From assembly GCF_904067545.1 (NCBI RefSeq), contig NZ_LR881183.1:1740277-1804276 (forward strand): a stretch of DNA of 64,000 bases. Direction: 5' to 3'. Of the stretch, positions 41,945 through 50,623 are shown in pieces (the first letter of the stretch is position 1; every line of letters starts with the position of its first letter). A model generated the notes under the pieces. It had not been told where the DNA came from and ran no database searches. It was given only the letters and a program-made list of their open reading frames with translations. This DNA is from Thermococcus camini. Its GTDB lineage: Archaea; Methanobacteriota_B; Thermococci; Thermococcales; Thermococcaceae. Made by a program: the position numbers and the translations under genes.

Positions 41945-43567
41945 ATGAAAGCCAAAGTTGTTACTTCCGCGATGCTGGCCCTTCTTCTCGTGGTCTCGAT
42001 AGCCGGCTACGCCGGGGCCTTCGAGAAGGGCGGCATGGGAAAGCTTGAGTACAAGGTATACTCAAAGGACCAGGTAATGTCCGGGGCCTACAAGGTTTAC
42101 GGCAACCCGAAGCTCGACTTCTGGGCGACGAAGACGGTTCTGACGAACGATGGGAAGGGAACCATAAAGAACATCCGGATAAAGTATTCGATCGACAACT
42201 ATGCTCCAGAGACCGAGAGGAGATACCCCCTCCTCCTGCCGGGTGAAACCATAGTCGACCTCTACTACCCCATCCTTTCGAGTGACGTCACCCGTTTATC
42301 GGCCTCAACCCCATCAAACGTACGTATAACCGTGACCTACGAGGTGAACGGTGAAACAAGAGAGGAGAGCGTTACAAAGCCCCTTTCAATACTTGGAGCC
42401 AATGACTTCGTCTTTTCCTCGCTCAACCCCGAAGAGAGCACGGGGAGCTTCTACGACACCTTCAGCAACGCCCCGCTTCTTGCTGCGTGGGTAACGCCAA
42501 GTGACCCCGTTGTCAGAGAATTCGCTGACCTCGGCAACAAGCTGGCCGGAGGTGCGGGGGCAAGCTTGAGCGACGATGAGGCGATAAAAAGCCTCAGCGG
42601 CATGTGGGAGCTCGCCGTGAGAAACGGTTTCTCCTACAAGACCGAGGGGGAAGGCTACTGGACGGGCAAGTTTGCAGAGCACATAATGTTTCCGAGGGAC
42701 GTGATTCGGGACAAGAGCGGAACCTGCGTTGACCTGGCCCTCTGGTTCGCCTCCCTGGCGATGTCCCAAGGACTCAAGGCGTACATAGTCCTCATACCAG
42801 GGCACGCCTTCCCGCTGATAGAACTGCCCAGCGGCGCCATAATACCCGTTGAGGCAACCGCCATAAACCAAGGGGTTTCATTCCAGGAAGCCGTCCAGAT
42901 CGGCATGGAGAAGAGCTGGAAGATGGCAATGAACGGCCCGCACGACATCATAGACGTCGCGGAGGAACACTCCAACGGAATAGTCCCGCCGGAGCTTCCA
43001 TCCCTCGAGGCGGATATCCTCTCAAAGTGGGGAATAGGCCTGTACGCTGGAGCGGGCAACGCGGGTGAAAACGGGGCAAACAACGGGGGCGCCGGTGGAA
43101 ACGGAGGGAACCCCGGAGGTGGAAACGGCGGAGATGATGTCGGAAACGGTGGATGGGACTCCTACCACGGCGCCTATTTCTCATTCAACTATCCGGCCAA
43201 CTGGGACACGCCGGAAGACTACGGCGGCTACGTCTATCTCCTGAGCCCCGACGGGGAATTCGAGTTTATCGTTCTCTACTCCCGGGGGGCGAGCGTTGAA
43301 GACATGGCCCAGGCCTTCGAGGAAAGTCTGGTAGATGCAGGGGTCGAGATAACAGACCGCCAGGATGGCGAGGCGAGCTTGATGGGCCAGAGTGTGTACG
43401 CGGTAGCGTATAGCCTTAGAACGGACTACGGGAAATACTCCGCCGCTGCGAGGTATTTCACGGCAAACGGGGTTGGCTTCGCTGTTATCTACGATTTCCC
43501 TGCCGGAAACAGCGAGTACAACCAGATGGGCGAACACATCGTAGAAACGTTCAACATGGGGGGATGA
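41945..43567 (+). CDS. Exported transglutaminase-like protein with C-terminal PsbP/DUF1795-like domain
   Basis: 540 residues. A signal peptide (to about 25, ...GYAGA) is followed by a beta-rich region and a transglutaminase-like domain (about 220-340) with RDKSGTCVDLALWFASLA (catalytic Cys) and LIPGHAFPLIEL (His). After a Gly/Asn-rich linker (about 368-402) a C-terminal domain (about 405-540) starts AYFSFNYPANWDTPE, like the PsbP-like/DUF1795 family. No membrane anchor is seen. Unlike the 1072-residue protein at 17648, the active-site Cys is kept. It overlaps the next gene by ATGA. GGTGATT precedes the start. Confidence 0.82.
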   Translation: MKAKVVTSAMLALLLVVSIAGYAGAFEKGGMGKLEYKVYSKDQVMSGAYKVYGNPKLDFWATKTVLTNDGKGTIKNIRIKYSIDNYAPETERRYPLLLPGETIVDLYYPILSSDVTRLSASTPSNVRITVTYEVNGETREESVTKPLSILGANDFVFSSLNPEESTGSFYDTFSNAPLLAAWVTPSDPVVREFADLGNKLAGGAGASLSDDEAIKSLSGMWELAVRNGFSYKTEGEGYWTGKFAEHIMFPRDVIRDKSGTCVDLALWFASLAMSQGLKAYIVLIPGHAFPLIELPSGAIIPVEATAINQGVSFQEAVQIGMEKSWKMAMNGPHDIIDVAEEHSNGIVPPELPSLEADILSKWGIGLYAGAGNAGENGANNGGAGGNGGNPGGGNGGDDVGNGGWDSYHGAYFSFNYPANWDTPEDYGGYVYLLSPDGEFEFIVLYSRGASVEDMAQAFEESLVDAGVEITDRQDGEASLMGQSVYAVAYSLRTDYGKYSAAARYFTANGVGFAVIYDFPAGNSEYNQMGEHIVETFNMGG

Positions 43568-44193
43568 AGATGAAAACGATTGTGACCCTTGTTATACTGC
43601 TCCTCCTGGCGGCGCCCCTCGTCGCGGGGGAGGTCAAGATAGTGGAGTATAAGATAGACGGAACGATGAAAGTTACGCTGGACAACGTGGGGAACGCCCA
43701 TGTGGAGGAGGCATGGCACCTCACCCCCAACCTCTACCTCCAGATGAAGGAGACGTACCCGACCACATACATGCTGAGGAGGGAGTTCGAGAACAGGAGA
43801 AGCGACACCGAGTACAGGGACATGAAAATCGAATGGGACGACTCCAACAACGGCGTCAAAGCAACGTACACCATGCTCGGAGCGGCTATCAACAGGGGTG
43901 ACCACTGGGAGCTTGACCTCGGAGACGGCGACATGACCCTCTCAAGTCAGAACGGGAACACGGTGGTCCTAACCCTGGTCCAGCCGATTTCAGGGGGTGA
44001 TGGGAGGCTCATCGAAACCGCAACGATAGTCCTTCCGGATGGGGCAAAGAACGTGGGGATTGACGGGGGAATGCTCAGATATGAGCTTCCCAATAAAGAG
44101 AACGGAAGAAACCCCGCCTTCCTGGGCCTGGCGCTCATCTCGCTCGTCGGCCTGATTCTCCTCAACGTGCCCCTAAAGAGGGGAGGAGAATGA
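43564..44193 (+). CDS. Exported protein with C-terminal membrane anchor
   Basis: 209 residues. A signal peptide (about 1-22) is followed by a beta-rich ectodomain and a C-terminal helix (about 182-202, FLGLALISLVGLILLNV) with KRGGE. No catalytic motif was recognised. It overlaps the transglutaminase-like gene and the following 47-residue gene by ATGA, so all three are one translationally coupled unit. Confidence 0.75.
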   Translation: MKMKTIVTLVILLLLAAPLVAGEVKIVEYKIDGTMKVTLDNVGNAHVEEAWHLTPNLYLQMKETYPTTYMLRREFENRRSDTEYRDMKIEWDDSNNGVKATYTMLGAAINRGDHWELDLGDGDMTLSSQNGNTVVLTLVQPISGGDGRLIETATIVLPDGAKNVGIDGGMLRYELPNKENGRNPAFLGLALISLVGLILLNVPLKRGGE

Positions 44194-44333
44194 TAAGGGA
44201 GATAAAGAGGGAGATGGTGGACTACATAACGAGGGAAACGGGGGTGAACAGGGAAACAGTTGTCAAGGTTCTCCGGGCGGAGGAGAAGTACCTCCTGACC
44301 GAGATTCAGGATGCCCTGGGGCGGGTCGGATGA
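44190..44333 (+). CDS. 47-residue basic helical protein
   Basis: ATG 44190 overlaps the preceding stop (ATGA) after GGAGGAGA, and TGA is at 44331-44333. The sequence begins MIREIKREMVDYITRETGVN and continues RETVVKVLRAEEKYLLTEIQ. The middle (DYITRETGVNRETVVKVL) has helix-turn-helix spacing. It may be a DNA-binding or antitoxin-like protein. The coupled start supports its being real, although no homologue was recognised. Confidence 0.65.
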   Translation: MIREIKREMVDYITRETGVNRETVVKVLRAEEKYLLTEIQDALGRVG

Positions 44334-44424
44334 CCCTCCCATTTTCCGGCAACTATAAAAACTTTGAAAGCGTAATAAACTAAAAACCGGCCGCGGGTTA
44401 ACCACCGGTTCTGGAGAGGGTTGA

Positions 44425-46725
44425 GTGAACTTTTCGAACGACGTGTCCGTGCTGAAATCGATTCTCAGCGAGACGAACCTCCAGATAATCTCACTCCTCA
44501 GGACAGACTCCCTGAACACAAGAGAAATAGCCCGGCTTCTCCAGAAGGACGAAACGCAGATCTCCAGGGGATTAAGGGGCCTTGAGAGGATGGGCATCGT
44601 TGAGGGAAGGTGGGTTCGGCTGAGGGGCAGAAACGTCAAGTTATACTCCCTCAAGTGCGATGAGTTCAGCGTCCGTTTCACAGCGGGGGGAGTCGAGGTG
44701 GTTATGGGGGAGACCGTTTACCACCGCCCCCAGCCGCTCCCGGCATCCAGCGCTCCGGAGGTGGAGAACTTCGTCGGGAGGGATGAGGAACTGAAACTCC
44801 TCAAAGGAAGCTCCCCTGTCGTAGCCGTGTTCGGGATAGCCGGGATAGGGAAATCCAGCCTCGTGGCAAGGGCCTTCGATGACGCCTTCTGGTATTCAAT
44901 GGATGGGAGCGAGAGCCTTGAGTACATCGCCTGGCGGATGGCACTCCACCTGAACATGAAGGGATTCCCGGAACTGATCGAATACCTGCGCGCCGGAGGG
45001 CGGGATACCAAATCCATAAAGGGGCTGATTCTCGAGGGGATCGAGGAAACACGCTCAGTCATAGTCTTCGAGGACGTCCACAAGTGCACCGATGGTGAAA
45101 TCGAGTCGTTCCTGCGGTTCCTATCCTCCAGAGTCGAGAGGGGAAAGCTCGTTCTCATATCAAGGGAAAAACCACGGGTGGATTACGAGAGGGTTCTTTT
45201 CATACACCTCAGGGGGTTGAAAGTCGAGGAGTCTCACAGGCTTTTGAGTCTCAGGATACCGGGCATAACACCAGAGGAGGCGGTAAGGTTACACCACTTA
45301 ACCCTGGGTCATCCCCTGCTTCTAGCTCTCGCCGCGGAGGCCCGGGGAGTAGCTGGGGACAGGACTTCCCTCTTCGAATACCTGCTGGGGGAGATATACG
45401 AGAAGCTGGACGAGAGGGAGAGGCTTGTGCTCCAGGTTCTGGCACTGTTCGATGAGCCCGTGGAGTTATCGGCCCTCAAGAGAATGACGTACGGAAGCGC
45501 ATTCCTGGTCCTGTACTCCCTCCTGAACAAGGGACTCGTGGAGAGAAAGGGCGAGAGCTATTACCTCCATGACCTCCTCAGGGCGTTCATAAGGGAAATC
45601 AGTGAGGTTGATGAGAAGAGCCATTACAGGGAGTACATCTCGTATCTCCTGGAGAAAAACACCGCCAGGGATTTCTTAACGGCCTTTAAGTATGCCATCA
45701 GGCTAGGAGACGAGGAGATGATAGCTGATATCACCGAACTGAGGATAAGAAGGCTCTGGAGGGTTGCACTGGACTTTCCGACGGCATACATGAGGCTCCT
45801 CAGAAAGGTGGAGGATAGTCCCTACGCAAAGAAGGAGATGGCAAGGCTCTACTTCAACAGAGGATTCTTCGAGAGGGCGCTGGGTCTCTGGCATAAAGCC
45901 CTGGAGGACATCGAAGGGGACTTTCACAGATTTGACGTCCTAATGATGCTCGTCGACGTCCACTGCGAGATGGGAAACATCGAACTGGCGGAAGGGACTC
46001 TCAGCGAGCTCGAGGGAATTTTCAGAAGCCACAAAGACGACCCGTACATCAAGCTGGGGTACTACATCGAGCTCACGAAGGTGCGGACGTTCAAGAGGGA
46101 GCGCGAGAAGGCCCTAGAAGGCGCCTTCAAAGAGCTTGAGGCAGTGAGGAGCTACCCGGAGCCGTATCCCGAACTCGAGGCGCTGATCCTCTACCACATA
46201 GGCTACCTCTACGTCGAGCTTGGCGAGCTTCAGCGGGCGCTGACATACTACAGGGAGGGTCTTGAGACGGCTAAGGCCTACAGCCTCCCATTCATGATGA
46301 ACCTCGGATACCTTCAGATGGGTATAGTCCAGTATTACCTCCGGAACTTCAACGAGGCCACTGGCAACGCAGGGAAGGCGGCTGAGTACTTCCTGGGGGT
46401 TAGAAACTATCGCAGAGCTCTGGACGCGCTCTTCAGGCTGACGGTGTCCCTCATGGGGCTGGGGGAGTATGGAAAAGCCGAGAACCAGGCTAAGAAAATG
46501 GCGGAGATAACACAGAGCACGAACTACCCCCTGGGATGGACGGCATACTTACTCATCGGAATCCTGAGAGAGCTCAGGGGGGAAGATGGGGAGCAATATC
46601 TGGAAACGGGCCTGGAAAAGCTCCGGGAAAACGACTACCTCTGCAGAGGGTTCTTTGAAGAGCTCACAGTGCTCTTCGACGAGAAAGACGTCAATTCCTG
46701 GCTTTCCAGAGGTTCTAACCCCTGA
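44425..46725 (+). CDS. STAND-type ATPase/TPR protein with N-terminal winged helix
   Basis: 766 residues. The winged helix is at about 10-75 (NTREIARLLQKDETQISRGL). A STAND NTPase core follows (about 105-380) with Walker A FGIAGIGKSSLVARAF near 134 and Walker B VIVFEDVHK near 213. The C-terminal part (about 400-760) is made of TPR repeats (YLYVELGELQRALTYYREGL, LMGLGEYGKAENQAKKMA). The build resembles MalT/signal-responsive regulators, and also STAND defence proteins; the attached wHTH favours transcription control, possibly of the block upstream. GTG 44425 is the start, after GAGGGTTGA. Confidence 0.85.
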   Translation: MNFSNDVSVLKSILSETNLQIISLLRTDSLNTREIARLLQKDETQISRGLRGLERMGIVEGRWVRLRGRNVKLYSLKCDEFSVRFTAGGVEVVMGETVYHRPQPLPASSAPEVENFVGRDEELKLLKGSSPVVAVFGIAGIGKSSLVARAFDDAFWYSMDGSESLEYIAWRMALHLNMKGFPELIEYLRAGGRDTKSIKGLILEGIEETRSVIVFEDVHKCTDGEIESFLRFLSSRVERGKLVLISREKPRVDYERVLFIHLRGLKVEESHRLLSLRIPGITPEEAVRLHHLTLGHPLLLALAAEARGVAGDRTSLFEYLLGEIYEKLDERERLVLQVLALFDEPVELSALKRMTYGSAFLVLYSLLNKGLVERKGESYYLHDLLRAFIREISEVDEKSHYREYISYLLEKNTARDFLTAFKYAIRLGDEEMIADITELRIRRLWRVALDFPTAYMRLLRKVEDSPYAKKEMARLYFNRGFFERALGLWHKALEDIEGDFHRFDVLMMLVDVHCEMGNIELAEGTLSELEGIFRSHKDDPYIKLGYYIELTKVRTFKREREKALEGAFKELEAVRSYPEPYPELEALILYHIGYLYVELGELQRALTYYREGLETAKAYSLPFMMNLGYLQMGIVQYYLRNFNEATGNAGKAAEYFLGVRNYRRALDALFRLTVSLMGLGEYGKAENQAKKMAEITQSTNYPLGWTAYLLIGILRELRGEDGEQYLETGLEKLRENDYLCRGFFEELTVLFDEKDVNSWLSRGSNP

Positions 46726-47566
46726 TTACAGCCCTCCCGTCGGGCTCTATCTCGATGAACGCCCTCCTGTTGGCCCAGCACTGGACGACCAAGCCAAGGG
46801 GAAAGCTCGCGGGGTGCCTGTGGGCGACCTCTACCTTGACGTCCAGGGCGGTTGTTTTCCCGCCCATTCTCATCGGACCTATTCCCAGGGAGTTGACCTC
46901 CTCCCGGAGCTCGGCCTCGATCCTCGCTATTCTCCTATCTGGATTCCTTTCCCCCACTTTTCTCAGCAGGGCCTTTTTGGCCAGGAGCAACGCATAATCC
47001 GCACTACCACCAACGCCTATCCCCAGGACAATCGGAGGACAGGGCTTCCCGCCGCAGGCCTTAACGTGCTCGACGACGAAGCGCTTTAGTCCCTCCCAGC
47101 CCTCGGAGGGAGTCAGCATAGCCAGAGCAGAGCAGTTCTCGCTTCCCCCTCCCTTGGGAAGAACCGCTATCCTTATCGCATCCCCCGGAACAAGCTCCCA
47201 GTGGATTAGGGGAACGTCCCTGCCCGTGTTGTCGCCGGAGTTCCTTCCGGTAAGGACGTCGACGGCGTTTGGCCGGAGGGGAATCTCATGAGTTGCCCTC
47301 CTCGTAGCCTCGGTGAGCAGGTCTCTGAGTCCACCGAGGTAGGGACTCTCAACGCCGGCCTCGACGAAGAAGGTCACCGTGCCCGTGTCCTGGCAGACGG
47401 GAATGGACTCGATTTTACCAATCTCTATGGCCTTGAGAATGTTCCTGAGGTTGAAGCGCGCTATTTTGCTCTCCTCTCGCTCGTAAGCCTCCCTGAGGGC
47501 CAAAACGACATCATCGGGAATCCTCGTGACGGCCAGCCTTATCGCCTCGACGACGGCATCAATCAA
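46715..47566 (-). CDS. Fumarate hydratase class I, alpha subunit
   Basis: 283 residues with conserved cysteines of the 4Fe-4S site: IPVCQDTGT near 57, GSENCSALAML near 142, KACGGKPCPP near 170-175. RPNAVDVLTGRNSGDNTGRD near 98 is typical. The start is TTG 47566, overlapping the stop of the upstream ATPase (TTGA), with GGTGA upstream; no ATG fits. The beta subunit is 4.9 kb downstream beyond a plus-strand block. The stop region overlaps the STAND gene's end by 11 bp. Confidence 0.92.
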   Translation of the reverse strand: MIDAVVEAIRLAVTRIPDDVVLALREAYEREESKIARFNLRNILKAIEIGKIESIPVCQDTGTVTFFVEAGVESPYLGGLRDLLTEATRRATHEIPLRPNAVDVLTGRNSGDNTGRDVPLIHWELVPGDAIRIAVLPKGGGSENCSALAMLTPSEGWEGLKRFVVEHVKACGGKPCPPIVLGIGVGGSADYALLLAKKALLRKVGERNPDRRIARIEAELREEVNSLGIGPMRMGGKTTALDVKVEVAHRHPASFPLGLVVQCWANRRAFIEIEPDGRAVIRG

Positions 47567-48873
47567 TTGGCATTCACCTGTTGAAAGTTGCGTTTGGGAT
47601 TAAAAAGTTTGACGCAAAAATTTAAAAGCCACCTCCAAAGCGGAACGGCCTTAACAGTTAGGCGGTCTCGCCTTATCTCACCGGAGTAATCCCACGTCAC
47701 GAGCGTTCCAGTTTTCACACGGAACAGTTTCATAACCCTGAAAAGGTTTTCCACTTCCCTTGAAGCTACCTCATCCTCACCCGAGGCATACGTAACCTGT
47801 ATGAGTTCGGTCTCCCCTTTATCCCTAACAACAAAGTCCACCTCGCCCTTAGCGTCCCGATAATGGTAAAGTTCAAGGCCGGGTCTCCTGTAATATTTGA
47901 ACCGCAGGAGTTCAAGAAAGACTGCATTCTCCATGAGCCTACCGATGTTTTCCGAAACCTTTGGAAGGACCGCATTGAGCATTCCCGTGTCAACTGCGTA
48001 GACCTTCTTATCGCTCCTCACGACCTCTTTGGGCTTGAAGGAGAACTTGGGAAGCTCAAAAATCAGGTAGGCGGATTCAAGGTACTCAACGTAGTTCTTC
48101 ACCGTCTCGATGTTGCCGATTCCGAGGGCGTTCTTTGTCTTGCTGTATGTAAACCGTCCGGCGAAGTTCGAGAAGAGGTAGAAGGCAACCTCCTTCAGCT
48201 CACGGACGTTTCTAACGCCATAGCGGACTATGACATCCCTCGTGATGATATCGTTGTAGAGATTTATGAGGTACTCCCTGCCGAAGTGCAGAGCCTCCGG
48301 GAAGCCACCGCGCTCGATGTACTCCGTTAGGGCCCTCTTTATCAGAGCCTCGTCTCTCGTTGTCTTAACATCCGGCTCAATTTTCCGGTACGTTAAAAAC
48401 TCCCTGAACGAAAACGGCAGGAGTGTATAGCTCAGGTATCTTCCAGTCAGATACGTTGCGAACTCCCGTGAAAGAAGCCGGGCATTGCTCCCGGTAACGA
48501 CTGTTGGATAGTCGTCCCTAAGAACCGAAACCATCCTCTCCCAGCCCTCGACTTCCTGAACCTCGTCAAGAACCACGTAATCAAACTGACCAAAAAGCTC
48601 GTAACCTGCCTGCATAAGCCTCCTATAGTCCCCAATCGCGAAACCCGCCATCGCAGGATCCTCAAAGTTTACATAGAGGGGTCTGCCGGGAAGGGTCGCC
48701 GAGAGAACGGATTTTCCGGAGCGCCTCGGCCCGGTTATTATGTGAGCCGTTGGGCTGAAGCTAGCAAGGATCCTCCCCTTCAGTTCTCTCCCGACGATGT
48801 TCTCCCGCTCAAGCTTCCTGCTCAGGGTATCCCACTGATCAGCTAATACTCTCTTGAGTTCTTCAACGTTCAT
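47563..48873 (-). CDS. AAA-family ATPase with DUF4143-type C-terminal domain
   Basis: 436 residues. Walker A is ITGPRRSGKSVL near 46, Walker B YVVLDEVQE near 98 and VVTGSNARLL near 126, then a winged middle and a C-terminal nuclease-like portion with AKGEVDFVVRDKGETELIQV near 349. This is the same family as 4212-5390 but of the other subgroup. The stop overlaps the TTG of the fumarase alpha gene. Its promoter (minus-strand ACTTTATAGG, 48897-48906) is overlapped by the first of three 34-bp repeats, so it is probably strongly regulated, maybe by itself or an unlinked repressor. Confidence 0.88.
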   Translation of the reverse strand: MNVEELKRVLADQWDTLSRKLERENIVGRELKGRILASFSPTAHIITGPRRSGKSVLSATLPGRPLYVNFEDPAMAGFAIGDYRRLMQAGYELFGQFDYVVLDEVQEVEGWERMVSVLRDDYPTVVTGSNARLLSREFATYLTGRYLSYTLLPFSFREFLTYRKIEPDVKTTRDEALIKRALTEYIERGGFPEALHFGREYLINLYNDIITRDVIVRYGVRNVRELKEVAFYLFSNFAGRFTYSKTKNALGIGNIETVKNYVEYLESAYLIFELPKFSFKPKEVVRSDKKVYAVDTGMLNAVLPKVSENIGRLMENAVFLELLRFKYYRRPGLELYHYRDAKGEVDFVVRDKGETELIQVTYASGEDEVASREVENLFRVMKLFRVKTGTLVTWDYSGEIRRDRLTVKAVPLWRWLLNFCVKLFNPKRNFQQVNAN

Positions 48874-48902
48874 GGAAGGAACTAGTTCAAACTCCCTATA
48901 AA

Positions 48903-49004
48903 GTTTACCACTATACTGTCAAACTTTTCATCAAAATCGTACCACCATACTGGTAAACTTTTCCAGCGAACGTTACCAGCATGCTGACAAGTTTGCGAGA
49001 AGTC
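48903..49004. repeat. Three tandem 34-bp operator-like repeats upstream of the ATPase
   Basis: Copies start at 48903, 48937 and 48971, exactly 34 bp apart. Each has the core TACCA-N6-TG-N2-AA. Copy 1 is GTTTACCACTATACTGTC then AAAC. Copy 2 is GTACCACCATACTGGTAAAC and contains the perfect dyad TACCA-CCATAC-TGGTA. Copy 3 is CGTTACCAGCATGCTGAC. Copy 1 overlaps the minus-strand TATA box. The spacing is just over three helical turns, as expected for cooperative binding of a repressor. Confidence 0.65.
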
Positions 49005-49031
49005 GAAGATGAACTAAAGAGAAGAGGGGCA

Positions 49032-49949
49032 TCAGCCCTTCAGAGCCTCGACTATCTGCTCCGCGACCTGGACTCCAGCGCGCATCTGGGCCTCGACGGT
49101 TGAGGCCCCTATGTGGGGAGTTAGAACCACGTTGTCGAGCTTTGTGAGCGGGTGATCCTTCGGGAGGGGCTCCTCCTCGAAGACGTCCAGGCCAGCTCCA
49201 GCGATCCAACCCTCCTGGAGGGCCTTAACGAGTGCTCCGGTGTCAACCACAGCCCCTCTAGCCGCGTTTATGAGTATCGCCGTCGGCTTCATGAGCTTAA
49301 GGCGCTCCTCGTTTATGAGGTGGTAGGTCGCATCAATGAGCGGAACGTGGAGCGTTACAACGTCGCTCTCCCTGAGGAGGTCCTCAAGGGAGGCGAAGGT
49401 TCCACCGACTTCTTTGGCCCTCTCCTCGTTCGGGTAGGGGTCGTAGAGCAGGACTTTCATGCCGAGGGCGTGGGCTATCCTGGCGACCTCGTAGCCTATC
49501 CTTCCGAAGCCGACTACGCCTATGGTCTTGCCCTCAAGCTCGATTCCCATGGCCTGCTTCTTGGCCCAGATACCTTCCCTCATCTTCCTGTCGGCGAAGG
49601 CTATCTTCCTGGCCACGCTGAACATGAGCGCAACGGCAAGCTCGGCGACGCTTCTGCTCGAGGCGCCGGGGCTGTTGACGACTTTAATGCCCCTCTCCTT
49701 AGCGGCTTCGAGGTCTATGTTGTCCAGACCGACGCCGGCCCTTCCGATGACCTTGAGCTTTGGAGCCGCCTCGATGACCTTTCTCGTCACCTTCGGCTTG
49801 CTCCTGACGACTATAGCCTCAACGTCCCCGACGAGCTCCAGAAGGCGGGTCTCATCGGGATACTCCTCGTAAACGATTTCAAAGCCTGCGTTCTTCAAAA
49901 CCTCTATCGCCCTCTCGTGCAGAGGTGCCGCAACCAAAACCTTCACCAT
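49032..49949 (-). CDS. serA: D-3-phosphoglycerate dehydrogenase
   Basis: 305 residues catalysing the first step of serine synthesis. The NAD-binding GVVGFGRIGYEVARIA motif is near 145; ILINAARGAVVDTGAL near 227 and PLTKLDNVVLTPHIGASTVE near 265 hold the catalytic Arg and His. It is the short form without a C-terminal ACT domain, as usual in Thermococcales. ATG 49949 follows GAGGTGATGG. It is last in the panE-DUF47-serA operon. Confidence 0.95.
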   Translation of the reverse strand: MVKVLVAAPLHERAIEVLKNAGFEIVYEEYPDETRLLELVGDVEAIVVRSKPKVTRKVIEAAPKLKVIGRAGVGLDNIDLEAAKERGIKVVNSPGASSRSVAELAVALMFSVARKIAFADRKMREGIWAKKQAMGIELEGKTIGVVGFGRIGYEVARIAHALGMKVLLYDPYPNEERAKEVGGTFASLEDLLRESDVVTLHVPLIDATYHLINEERLKLMKPTAILINAARGAVVDTGALVKALQEGWIAGAGLDVFEEEPLPKDHPLTKLDNVVLTPHIGASTVEAQMRAGVQVAEQIVEALKG

Positions 49950-49959
49950 TTCCATCACC

Positions 49960-50607
49960 TCATCCCCTTCTCTTTATCGCCATGAGCATGACCTGATCCG
50001 ACGCGTCCTCGGCGCGGTCTGCTATGTCACCTATCTTCGTCAGTATCTGGTTCCAGATAAGCTTGGCGTAGGTCGTGATTGTCTCGCTCTCAAAAACCTT
50101 GCCCTTGACGTCGTACTCAACCTCGTCGGCTATCTCCTCGGCATCCTCCACGGCCTTGGCCAGCTCTATCGCCCTGTCAACATCTGAGTTCATAGCGTTC
50201 ACAGCCTGAACGAGAACCCCGTAGGTCTCAACGGCGGACTCCACAAGCCTTAGGATTTCCGCCCTCAGCTCCTTCGGAACCTTAGGCTTGGCCAGTATGA
50301 GGGTGTGGGCCGCGCTCTCAGCAGCGTCAGCCACCTGGTCGATGAGCTCGCTCAGCCTCACGTAGTCCCCCCTGTTGGCGGGCAGAAAGGCCCCCTCGTA
50401 GAGCATTGTCTCTATGCCTCTCCTGAGGGTGTCGGCCTTGCTCTCCAGCTGGTCAACTTCCCTCTCAAAGGCCCTGGCCCTCTCCAAGTCATCGTTGAGG
50501 TAAGCATCAACCAGCTCCCTGAAGGCAACAAGAGACTCGCCCACGACCTCAAGGTGCTTGTCTATGGCTTCAAAAACGCTGCTCTCCTTACCCCCGAATA
50601 TGGGCAT
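49960..50607 (-). CDS. PhoU-like DUF47 family protein
   Basis: 215 residues, almost entirely helical, with the DUF47 start MPIFGGKESSVFEAIDKHLE, the metal-binding type EREVDQLESKADTLRR near 50 and DIADRAEDASDQV at the end. DUF47 proteins commonly accompany PiT phosphate transporters and may control them. Here the PiT gene is 5.6 kb away. ATG 50607 follows GGAGGGG; an in-frame start upstream is inside panE. Confidence 0.9.
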   Translation of the reverse strand: MPIFGGKESSVFEAIDKHLEVVGESLVAFRELVDAYLNDDLERARAFEREVDQLESKADTLRRGIETMLYEGAFLPANRGDYVRLSELIDQVADAAESAAHTLILAKPKVPKELRAEILRLVESAVETYGVLVQAVNAMNSDVDRAIELAKAVEDAEEIADEVEYDVKGKVFESETITTYAKLIWNQILTKIGDIADRAEDASDQVMLMAIKRRG

Positions 50608-50623
50608 CTTTGACCCCTCCAGT

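Noticed and set aside
48903-49004. CRISPR-like array
   Set aside because: Only three diverged copies in direct abutment with no unique spacers; the dyad cores and position over a promoter fit operators better.
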